A stretch of 45,488 bases of DNA from CAYLSO01 sp964386525. Lineage in GTDB: Bacteria > Eisenbacteria > RBG-16-71-46 > DASYSL01. Location of the stretch: NCBI GenBank assembly GCA_964386525.1, contig CAYLSO010000195.1:1-45488 (forward strand). Direction: 5' to 3'. Under the pieces are notes generated by a model, which was given only the letters and a program-made list of their open reading frames with translations, did not search any database and was not told where the DNA came from. Of this stretch, positions 7,804 through 14,642 are shown piece after piece. The position numbers were made by a program, and so were the translations under genes. Each line of letters starts with the position of its first letter. Position 1 is the first letter of the stretch.

Positions 7804-8814
7804 GTGCAACCGCCCGATCAGAACCTCACCGACCCCCACGGCCTCCTCGGCCGGCGCATCTGCGACCTCGGGCTCAGGCTCGAGGGCTCGCGCGTGGAGA
7901 AGCTCGTCGGGCGCCTCCACCGCGAGCTGGCCCGCAAGGGCCTGACGCGCTGGAAGCCGCAGGTCTACCTCACCGACGAGTGGGGCTGTCCGTCCGGCCA
8001 GCCGATCATCGGCGTACCCTTCTACCTCGCCGACCCGCACGTGGCCGCCCTCGAGCGCCAGATCAACGACCTCGAGGACCCGGGCGAGATGATGATGTAT
8101 CTGCGCCACGAGGCCGGGCACGCCTTCAACTACGCCTACCGCCTCTACGCCACCCCCGACTGGCGGGAGACGTTCGGCCCCTACCGGCGCCCCTATCGCG
8201 ACCACTACCGGCCGATGCCCTTCAGCCGCTCGTACGTGCGGCATATCGCCGGTTGGTACGCCCAGAAACACCCGGACGAGGACTTCGCCGAAACCTTCGC
8301 CGTGTGGCTCACCCCCGGCTCGGGCTGGCGCAAGCGCTACCGCAGCTGGCCGGCGCTCAAGAAACTCAGGTTCGTGGACGACGCGGTGCGCCGGCTGCGC
8401 GACGCCGACCCGGTGCGCAAGCGTGGCCTGCCCGATATCACCTTGGACGACATGGACTTCACGCTCGGCGAGTTCTACCGCCAGCAGGCCGAGCGCAACT
8501 CGGCGGCGGTCGAGGTCGAGATGCACGCCGACCTGCCGGACATCTTCCTGCGCCACGCGCGCCGCCGGAAGGTGCGCCCGGCCGCCGACCTGGTGGGCGA
8601 GAACCGCGAGCTGCTCACCGACAAGATCGAGTACTGGACGGGGGTGAGCCGGGCGGTGGTCCGCGCCCTCGTCGAGGCCATGGCGCGCAACTGCCGCGAG
8701 CTGAATCTGCACGCGGAAGTGGGCAAGGAGTCGCGTTATCTGGTAGAACTGGCCACGTATGGGACGACGCTGGCCATGAATTACCTGACGCGGGGCCGCT
8801 TCGAGCAGGCCTAG
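7804..8814 (+). CDS. Putative zinc-binding metallopeptidase
   Basis: I prefer the GTG at 7804 (336 residues) over the in-frame GTG at 7786, because the -10 box at 7792-7797 overlaps the upstream codons. The zinc-binding motif H102-E-A-G-H106 lies in LRHEAGHAFNYAYRL, and E163 in DFAETFAVWL is a candidate third ligand. This matches the gluzincin-like group annotated as putative zinc-binding metallopeptidase. There is no signal peptide, so it should be cytoplasmic. The C-terminal 120 residues are helical and basic (LRHARRRKV). The ATP-grasp gene starts 38 nt downstream; this pairing suggests joint action in making and cutting a peptide-like bond. The substrate is unknown. Confidence 0.8.
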   Translation: MQPPDQNLTDPHGLLGRRICDLGLRLEGSRVEKLVGRLHRELARKGLTRWKPQVYLTDEWGCPSGQPIIGVPFYLADPHVAALERQINDLEDPGEMMMYLRHEAGHAFNYAYRLYATPDWRETFGPYRRPYRDHYRPMPFSRSYVRHIAGWYAQKHPDEDFAETFAVWLTPGSGWRKRYRSWPALKKLRFVDDAVRRLRDADPVRKRGLPDITLDDMDFTLGEFYRQQAERNSAAVEVEMHADLPDIFLRHARRRKVRPAADLVGENRELLTDKIEYWTGVSRAVVRALVEAMARNCRELNLHAEVGKESRYLVELATYGTTLAMNYLTRGRFEQA

Positions 8815-8852
8815 GCGCGGGGCCGGCGGAGCGACCCGGATCCGGAGGATCC

Positions 8853-9893
8853 ATGCCGAAGTACCGTATCGGCGTCCTCTACGACATGTGGTGGGTGGAC
8901 GAGCCGGCGGCGGCGCCGCCGGAGGCCAAGACCAAGAAGAAGGCCCCCGCCAAGAAGGAGAAGGAAGTCCACCAGGAGGTCTACGAGGCCCTCAGGGAGA
9001 GCGGGCACAACCCCATCTACCTGACGGTCGAGGGCGACGACGAAACCCTGCTCGGGCTCGCCGCCAGCAAGACCGACCTGCTCTTCAACCTCACCGAGTC
9101 GTACGCCGGCGACGACACCAAGGACATGAACATCGCGGCGTACCTCGACCTCCTGGGGCGCCGTTACACCGGCGCCGGCCCGCACGCCCTGTACCTGGCG
9201 CAGGACAAGGCGCTGGCCAAGAAGATCTTCGCCTTCCACGGCATCCGCACGCCGTTCTTCGCCACCGTCTACCGCGGGCGCGTCGACTGGTCGCACGACA
9301 TCAGCTTCCCGGTCATCGTCAAGCCGGTGCGCGAGGACGGCTCGATCGGCATCGGCTTCGCCAGCGTGGTCGAGTCCATCAAGGACCTGATGGAGCGCAT
9401 CGACCAGATCCACACCCAGTTCGACAGCTCGGCGCTCATCGAGGAGTACATCGAGGGGCGCGAGATCTACGTCGGCGTGCTCGGCAACGAGAGGCCCGAG
9501 GCCCTGCCGCTGGTGGAGCTCGACCTGTCGCGCATCCCCGAGGGCACGCCGCGCATCGCCGGCACCGAGGTGAAGTGGGACAAGGGCACCGAGATCTACG
9601 AGAACACCAAACCGGTCTACCCCGAGGACCTCGACGAGGCGACCGTCAAGCGCCTCCAGGAGACGGCGGTCGCCGCCTTCCACGCGCTGCGCCTGCGCGA
9701 CTACGGGCGCATCGACATGCGCCTGGCCCCCGACGGCACGGCGCACGTGCTCGAGGTCAACCCCAACTGCTGGCTGTCGCAGAAGGCCGAGTTCGCCATG
9801 GCCGCCAAGAAGGCGGGGCGCTCCTACGAGGCGCTGATCCACGAGATCGCCGAGCTGGCGATGGCGCGCTACGGCGCCGGCAACGGCGGCTAG
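8853..9893 (+). CDS. ATP-grasp ligase of the D-Ala-D-Ala ligase type
   Basis: The ATG at 8853 has GGAGGA four bases upstream. The protein has 346 residues. ATP-grasp features are FPVIVKPVREDGSIGIGF (lysine and glycine-rich loop, about residues 152-170), SALIEEYIEGREIYVGVLG (about 194-212), and the Mg2+-binding end RIDMRLAPDGTAHVLEVNPN near residue 290. These are the signatures of Ddl-like ligases, which activate a carboxylate with ATP and couple it to an amine. Near residues 16-35 there is a Lys/Ala/Pro-rich insertion unusual for Ddl. With a metallopeptidase upstream and no mur genes nearby, it more likely makes a special peptide or amide than cell-wall D-Ala-D-Ala. It forms a plus-strand operon with its two neighbours (gaps of 38 and 14 nt). 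Confidence 0.85.
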   Translation: MPKYRIGVLYDMWWVDEPAAAPPEAKTKKKAPAKKEKEVHQEVYEALRESGHNPIYLTVEGDDETLLGLAASKTDLLFNLTESYAGDDTKDMNIAAYLDLLGRRYTGAGPHALYLAQDKALAKKIFAFHGIRTPFFATVYRGRVDWSHDISFPVIVKPVREDGSIGIGFASVVESIKDLMERIDQIHTQFDSSALIEEYIEGREIYVGVLGNERPEALPLVELDLSRIPEGTPRIAGTEVKWDKGTEIYENTKPVYPEDLDEATVKRLQETAVAAFHALRLRDYGRIDMRLAPDGTAHVLEVNPNCWLSQKAEFAMAAKKAGRSYEALIHEIAELAMARYGAGNGG

Positions 9894-9907
9894 CGGGCGG
9901 AGGGCGG

Positions 9908-10429
9908 ATGCGCGGGATCGTCTTTGCGGCAGGCCTCTGGCTCGTGGCGGCGGGGTCCGCGCTGGCGCCCGGATCCGCCCACGCCCAGGCCACGACCGCC
10001 AGGGGCGTCTACTACACGGTGCGCTCCGACGCCTTCGTCAAGGCACCGCCGACCCGCGTCTGGGAGGTGCTCACCGTCGCCAAGGGCTTCTGCGCGCTGA
10101 CCGGGCTCATCGCCAAGGCCCCGGGGCTCAAGCTCGCGTCCATCGGCGAGACGGTGCCGGCCGCGCTGGGTGCCGAGACGGGCATGCTGGTGGCCACGCG
10201 GGTGGAGAAATTGAAGGAGCTGCGCGTCAGCTTCGAGCCGGTAGGCGGCGGCTACCTGGCGCAAGCGTGGGTCACCGTCGCGCCCGAGGGCAAAGGCTCG
10301 CGGCTCAAGCTCGTCGAGCGGCGCACCGCCGACGACGCGGCCGCGGCCGACCGGGCGGCGGCGCGGACGGCGGCCGAGAAGCCGCGCCACCTGGCGGCGT
10401 TCAAGGCCATGGCCGAGGGCGGGAAGTAG
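9908..10429 (+). CDS. Exported SRPBCC/START-like protein
   Basis: The ATG at 9908 follows GGAGGGCGG and begins a signal peptide (MRGIVFAAGLWLVAAGSAL, cleavage near AHAQA, residue 27). The 173-residue product has the SRPBCC pattern: a first strand YTVRSDAFVKAPPTRVWEVLT near residue 38 leading to a helix, a central set of strands with TGMLVATRVEKLKELRVSF, and a C-terminal amphipathic helix rich in Ala and Arg. Such folds bind hydrophobic ligands in a deep cavity. It lies 14 nt after the ATP-grasp gene and is likely co-transcribed, so a link to that pathway's product is possible. Its stop codon is inside a perfect palindrome. Confidence 0.7.
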   Translation: MRGIVFAAGLWLVAAGSALAPGSAHAQATTARGVYYTVRSDAFVKAPPTRVWEVLTVAKGFCALTGLIAKAPGLKLASIGETVPAALGAETGMLVATRVEKLKELRVSFEPVGGGYLAQAWVTVAPEGKGSRLKLVERRTADDAAAADRAAARTAAEKPRHLAAFKAMAEGGK

Positions 10430-10454
10430 CCGGCGCCGGCGCCGGCGCCGGCTA
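10427..10454. terminator. Perfect 28-bp palindrome between convergent genes
   Basis: Positions 10427-10454 equal their own reverse complement; the core is repeated CCGGCG. The palindrome includes the TAG stop (10427-10429) of the SRPBCC gene and ends 14 bp before the stop of the convergent NYN gene. It can form a hairpin on both strands and is probably a bidirectional terminator, although T-runs are absent. Confidence 0.55.
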
Positions 10455-10468
10455 GGTTCGCCTCCCGC

Positions 10469-11077
10469 CTAGGTCTCTTCTTCCCCCCGCTGCTCCGAGA
10501 ACAACCGCACCCACTCCTGCATCTGCTTCTTGGAGAAGCCGAGCGGCTTCTCGCTGCCCTCGGCGCTCGCCCCGCGCGCCGCGCCCTTCTGCCGCGCGGC
10601 CTCCTCGGCGACGCGTTCGGGGAAGAGGCTGGCGGCGAAGAGGTCGGAGAGCACGATGGTGGCGCCGCAGGCGCGCGCGTGGGCGGCGACCTCGAGGTCG
10701 GAGGTGACCACGGCGACCGGCAGGTCGCGCTCGACGTGCTCCTCGACCAGATCGCGGATGAGCCCGTCGGCGGTCTGCGGCGGCTTGGAGAAGCGGATGG
10801 TGACGCGGCCGCTGCGGCTCGGGCGCGGCGGGCCGAAGCCGGTCTCGGCGCCGTCGAAGACGACGTAGAACTCCACGTCGCCGCGGCCCAGCGCCCAGGA
10901 GAGCAGGTTCACGAGCTTGTCGCGCACCGTCGCCAGGTCGCGGCGCTCGTCGGGCCGGAAGGCGGGGCTGCGCAGGATGAGGTTGTAGCCGTCGATGATG
11001 ATGGTGCGCTCGACGACCGGCTCGACGCGATCGCGGCGGGGCGGCGGGCGCCGGGCGCCGGGGCGCTTGGCGCTCAC
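10469..11077 (-). CDS. YacP-like NYN (PIN-fold) ribonuclease
   Basis: The GTG at 11077 starts a 202-residue protein 2 nt after the TAG of the upstream lipoprotein gene, so it is probably translationally coupled. After a basic N-terminal tail, RTIIIDGYNLILRSP (about residues 23-37) carries the first acidic residue of the NYN/PIN active site. EFYVVFDGAETG (near 70) and VAVVTSDLEVAAHAR (near 120) carry the others. This is the YacP family; Bacillus YacP (Rae1) is a ribosome-associated endoribonuclease. The C-terminal 40 residues, with FSKKQMQEWVRLF, are helical and charged. A cytoplasmic role in RNA cleavage is likely. Confidence 0.85.
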   Translation of the reverse strand: MSAKRPGARRPPPRRDRVEPVVERTIIIDGYNLILRSPAFRPDERRDLATVRDKLVNLLSWALGRGDVEFYVVFDGAETGFGPPRPSRSGRVTIRFSKPPQTADGLIRDLVEEHVERDLPVAVVTSDLEVAAHARACGATIVLSDLFAASLFPERVAEEAARQKGAARGASAEGSEKPLGFSKKQMQEWVRLFSEQRGEEET

Positions 11078-11079
11078 AT

Positions 11080-12381
11080 CTACGGCGCTCCGCCGGTGGC
11101 GGTGTGCACGATGAGGCCCAGCTCGCCCACCGCCCAGCCGTGGGTGTCGTCCACGAACCACACCGAGCGCAGGGAGTTGCCGGCGATGGGTGCGGTGCCG
11201 GGGAGATCCTGCGTCGCCCAGCTCTGGCCGCCGTCCGTGGACAGCAGCACGTTGGCCCGGCCGGCGGCGTTGAAGCCGACCGCGTAGGCGCGGCCGGGCG
11301 ACGGCCACGCCAGATCCCAGAACGTGGTGTAGTCGGCCGGCGGCGCGGCCAGAGACCACAGCGCCGTGTCGCCGCTCGCCTCCGTGATGCCGACGGCATC
11401 CTGGAAGCCCACCGCCAAAGCCTGCGTGTTGGACAGCCGCACCACGCCGCGCAGGTTCTGGGCGGTGATCGACGGCGTGTAGATGTTCCAGGTCCGGCCG
11501 GCGTCGCGGCTGCCGATGATGGTGCCGTTGTCGCCGACCGCCCAGGCCAGCGTGTCCGGCCCGGGCACCTGCGTCGCCCACACCGAGAACAGCGCGTAGG
11601 AGGTCACGCCGGAAGGGATCCGCGTCCAGTTCGCTCCGCCGTCCACGGTGCGCAGCAGCACGCCCCCGCCGCCGACGATGAAGCCGAGATCCTCGCCGAG
11701 GAAGAACACCTTGCGCAGCTCGCGCGCGCCGGTGTCGATGCCCACGCGCGGCGTCCAGGTGGTGCCGCCGTCGCCGGTTTCCAGGATGCGTCCGCTGGCA
11801 CCGACCGCGAAGCCGTGCTCCGCCGTCGTGAAGAAGGCCCCGTTCAAGACGTATCCGGTGGACTGCGAGGCCTGCTTGACCCAGCTGAGGCCGCCGTCGA
11901 CGGTGGCGAGGATGGTCCCCAGATTCCCCACCGCCCAGCCCCGCGCGCGATCGTAGAAGTGGACGCCGTTCAGGGTGTTGGTGGTGAGCGCCGCCCTGGA
12001 CTGGTCCACCCAGCCGAGGCCCTGCACGACGACGAGGGTTTCGGGGTTGCTCACCACGTGGCCGCCGGTGGCGACGATGATGGTGGCCCCTTCGAGCAGG
12101 CCGGTGACGCGTCCGCTGCCGTTCACGCCCGCCACGGCGGCGTCGCTGGAGGTCCAGGTCAGCTGCGGATTGGTGACCGGCTGGCCGGCCGTGTCGGTGA
12201 CCGTGGCGGTGAAGACGAGGTCCTCGCCGACCCGCAGCGTGTCGGCCGCCTTGGAGATGGCGATGCTGCCGTACCAGACGTCGGGCTGCGGCCCGGTGCC
12301 GTTGTCGCCGCCGCAGCCGGCCATCGCCAGCACACCGAAACCCACGAGAAGGGCAAAAGACAGCACGGCTCTACGCTTCAT
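11080..12381 (-). CDS. Lipoprotein with Big2 domain and Ycf48-like beta-propeller
   Basis: The ATG at 12381 begins MKRRAVLSFALLVGFGVLA then MAGC, a lipobox. The protein has 433 residues. Residues about 40-115 (DTLRVGEDLVFTATVTD, TWTSSDAAVAGV, GRVTGLLEGATIIVA) are a Big2 Ig-like domain. Residues about 125-430 contain repeats of the GWAVG..GTI..T.DGG..W type, as in Ycf48/HCF136 propellers and BNR-like proteins. It should be anchored in the outer membrane or periplasm and act as a binding scaffold. A -10 box TAGGCT at 12444-12439 gives a leader of about 50 nt. The YacP-like gene follows 2 nt after the stop, an odd pairing of a surface protein with an RNase. Confidence 0.85.
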   Translation of the reverse strand: MKRRAVLSFALLVGFGVLAMAGCGGDNGTGPQPDVWYGSIAISKAADTLRVGEDLVFTATVTDTAGQPVTNPQLTWTSSDAAVAGVNGSGRVTGLLEGATIIVATGGHVVSNPETLVVVQGLGWVDQSRAALTTNTLNGVHFYDRARGWAVGNLGTILATVDGGLSWVKQASQSTGYVLNGAFFTTAEHGFAVGASGRILETGDGGTTWTPRVGIDTGARELRKVFFLGEDLGFIVGGGGVLLRTVDGGANWTRIPSGVTSYALFSVWATQVPGPDTLAWAVGDNGTIIGSRDAGRTWNIYTPSITAQNLRGVVRLSNTQALAVGFQDAVGITEASGDTALWSLAAPPADYTTFWDLAWPSPGRAYAVGFNAAGRANVLLSTDGGQSWATQDLPGTAPIAGNSLRSVWFVDDTHGWAVGELGLIVHTATGGAP

Positions 12382-12438
12382 CGGGCACCCCGCACGAAGG
12401 GACCGGCGTGTGCTGCGGGACGGGACGGACTGCAGCAT

Positions 12439-12444
12439 AGCCTA
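12439..12444 (-). promoter_or_regulatory. -10 box of the propeller lipoprotein gene
   Basis: TAGGCT on the minus strand at 12444-12439 predicts a start near 12432, about 50 nt before the ATG at 12381. I see no convincing -35. The same hexamer precedes the gene at 13278. Confidence 0.4.
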
Positions 12445-12554
12445 GCCAGAGGTGTGCCGGAAGCCGAAGTATGGGGGCGGAAACCCGCGCCGGGACTCCC
12501 GACAGCCCCCGGCCTGCAGCCGGAGCCCCCGCCGGCCGATAACTCCCCGAGAGA

Positions 12555-12573
12555 GCCCGCCGCACGGGCGGGC
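12555..12573 (+). promoter_or_regulatory. Small hairpin just upstream of the ribosome-binding site of the 12585 gene
   Basis: A perfect 7-bp stem (12555-12561 with 12567-12573, 5-nt loop) ends immediately before GGAGGG, the ribosome-binding site of the ATG at 12585. It could tune initiation but may be chance in such GC-rich DNA. Confidence 0.25.
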
Positions 12574-12584
12574 CCGGAGGGCGC

Positions 12585-13202
12585 ATGACCTGGCTTTGGT
12601 TCGTCGCGGGCGCACTGCTGGTGGCCTATCTGGCGCGCCGCCGTTTCGTCCGCAAGGTGCTCGCCGCGGTCGGCCGGCAGGCCGTCGACGCCGCACCCGA
12701 CCGCATCCGCCTGCAGGCGGTCAGCGCCCACTCGTGGACCGACGAGAACGCCGCCGAGAGCGCCACCGAGGCGCTGGTCGAGAACGGCTTCGTGGAGGCG
12801 GGCACCTACCGCGTCCCCGAGATGCCCGGCGTGACGGTGCGCCTGCTGGCCAACCCCGCGGAATCGGTCTACGCCGCCATCTACGCGCACCCGCAGGCCG
12901 GGCTCTGGCTCGACCTGTTCGCGCGCTACCAGGGCCACACCAGCGTCACCTTCACTACGTCCCGGGTCACCGGGTTGGAGGCGCGCCCCGGCCACCGCAT
13001 CGTGCACGCTCCCGGGATGAGCGCCTTCCGGCTCTGCGAGCGCGCCTTCACCGAGATGCCCGAGGGCACGCTGCGGCCGGTATCGGTGGATCGCGCCGTC
13101 CACGACTTCGAGGAGGCCTACGCGGAATCGGTCGCCTGGCGCAAGGCGCGCGGCGTCTCGGCGCGCGAGGTCGCGGGCGTCGCCAGGCGCAAGGCGGCTT
13201 GA
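12585..13202 (+). CDS. Small protein with N-terminal membrane anchor, unknown function
   Basis: The ATG at 12585 follows GGAGGGC. The 205-residue product starts with one hydrophobic helix (MTWLWFVAGALLVAYLA) followed by basic residues, so the rest is probably cytoplasmic. The soluble part is mixed alpha/beta (SWTDENAAESATEALVENGF near residue 50, VTVRLLANPAESVYAAIY near 85, LDLFARYQGHTSVTFTTS near 110) and the C-terminus is basic. I do not recognise a family. The beta-sheet layout with paired ligand-pocket-like strands could be a sensor fold, but no motif supports a function. It is followed after 75 nt by the MATE-like gene, which has its own -10 box. Confidence 0.7.
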   Translation: MTWLWFVAGALLVAYLARRRFVRKVLAAVGRQAVDAAPDRIRLQAVSAHSWTDENAAESATEALVENGFVEAGTYRVPEMPGVTVRLLANPAESVYAAIYAHPQAGLWLDLFARYQGHTSVTFTTSRVTGLEARPGHRIVHAPGMSAFRLCERAFTEMPEGTLRPVSVDRAVHDFEEAYAESVAWRKARGVSAREVAGVARRKAA

Positions 13203-13263
13203 CGAAGCTCCCGCCCCTGGCCTGAAGTCCCCCACGCCCCTGGCCCGCCGCCGCGCCTTGCCG

Positions 13264-13269
13264 TAGGCT
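13264..13269 (+). promoter_or_regulatory. -10 box of the MATE-like gene, probable leaderless transcript
   Basis: TAGGCT at 13264-13269 is 8 nt upstream of the GTG at 13278, so transcription would begin at or next to the start codon. No Shine-Dalgarno sequence is present. Confidence 0.45.
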
Positions 13270-13277
13270 GCGGGCCC

Positions 13278-14642
13278 GTGAGTCCGCCCGCTCGACCCGA
13301 CGACGGCGCCGCCCCCGTCACCCTCGCGACGGTCTACCGCACCTGGTGGCCGCTGGCCGCCAGCTGGCTCATGATGGGCCTCGAGCTGCCCGCCGTGAGC
13401 GCCGTCATGGCGCGCCTGCCCGAGCCCACCGTCAGCCTCGCCGCGTACGGCGGCGTCGTCTTCCCGCTGGCCCTGCTCATCGAGTCGCCGATCATCATGC
13501 TGCTGTCGGCCTCGACCGCTCTGTCGCGCGACTGGCCCTCCTACCGCCTGGTGCGCCGCGCCATGCTCACGATGGGCGGCGCGCTCACCGCCCTGCACGC
13601 GCTGGTGGCCTTCACGCCGCTCTACGACGTGGTGGCGGCGCACGTCCTCGGGATCCCGGCCGACATCCTCGAGCCCGCCCGGCTGGGCCTGCAGATCATG
13701 ACCCCGTGGACCCTGTCGATCGCCTACCGGCGCACCCAGCAGGGCGTGCTGATCCGCTTCGGCAACTCGCGCGCCGTGGGCGTCGGCACGGCCATCCGGC
13801 TGGGGGCCAACGTCGTCGTGCTCGCTCTCGGTTACGCTCACGGCCGCCTGCCGGGGATCGCCGTGGGTACGCTCGCCGTCATCGCCGGCGTGGTGGGTGA
13901 GGCCATCTTCGCGGGCTTCGCGGTGCACCCGGTGCTGCGCGACCGCGTGCGTCCCGCCCCGCCCACGTCCGACCCGCTGACCGTGGCGCGCTTCATCCGC
14001 TTCTACACTCCCCTCGCCCTCACTCCCCTCATGGGCTTCCTGGCCATGCCCATCGCCAGCGCCGCCATGACCCGGATGCCGCGCACGCTCGATTCGTTGG
14101 CGGCCTGGCCGGTGGTCAACGGCCTCACCTTCACGCTGCGCAGCGTCGGCTTCGCCCTCAACGAGGTGGTGGTGTCGCTGCTCGACCGCCCCGGCGCGGC
14201 CGCGCCGCTTCGCCGCTTCGCCTTCGGGCTCGCCGGCTCGACCTCCGCTCTGTTGCTGGTCGTAGCGCTCAGCCCCCTCGGGCCGCTGTGGTTCGGCCGG
14301 GTGTCGGCGCTGCCGCCGGACCTCACCGCGCTGGCGGTGGTGGCACTGGCCATCGCCTGCCCGCTGCCGGCGCTCAACGCCCTGCAGAGCTGGTATCAGG
14401 GCGTGCTCGTCCACAGCCGCCGCACCCGCGGCGTGAGCGAATCGATGGCCGTCTACCTCGCCGTCATGGTCGCCGTGCTGGTCGCGGGCATCGGCGTCGG
14501 CCGCCTCCCCGGACTCCCGATCACGATGCTCGGGATGGCGGCCGCGGGGGCGTGCCAGGTGGAATGGCTGCGGCGGCGGGCGGCGGCGCCGCTGCGGGAG
14601 CTGCGGGGGGCCGGGGACCCGGCCCCTGTCCCGACCGGCTAG
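13278..14642 (+). CDS. Polytopic transporter of the MATE/MOP type, ANK-like
   Basis: The GTG at 13278 has no Shine-Dalgarno sequence but a -10 box 8 nt upstream. The 454-residue product has about 12 hydrophobic segments in two halves. The first is WWPLAASWLMMGLELPAVSA near residue 23, and LAAYGGVVFPLALLIESPII (about 56-75) has the gating-helix character of MOP-superfamily flippases. The pattern ELP..SAVMAR.PEP...LAAYG resembles bacterial relatives of the ankylosis protein ANK, which exports ATP, citrate or pyrophosphate. The substrate cannot be deduced. The gene converges on the PP2C gene: both stop codons lie in the shared tetramer CTAG at 14639-14642. Confidence 0.75.
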   Translation: MSPPARPDDGAAPVTLATVYRTWWPLAASWLMMGLELPAVSAVMARLPEPTVSLAAYGGVVFPLALLIESPIIMLLSASTALSRDWPSYRLVRRAMLTMGGALTALHALVAFTPLYDVVAAHVLGIPADILEPARLGLQIMTPWTLSIAYRRTQQGVLIRFGNSRAVGVGTAIRLGANVVVLALGYAHGRLPGIAVGTLAVIAGVVGEAIFAGFAVHPVLRDRVRPAPPTSDPLTVARFIRFYTPLALTPLMGFLAMPIASAAMTRMPRTLDSLAAWPVVNGLTFTLRSVGFALNEVVVSLLDRPGAAAPLRRFAFGLAGSTSALLLVVALSPLGPLWFGRVSALPPDLTALAVVALAIACPLPALNALQSWYQGVLVHSRRTRGVSESMAVYLAVMVAVLVAGIGVGRLPGLPITMLGMAAAGACQVEWLRRRAAAPLRELRGAGDPAPVPTG

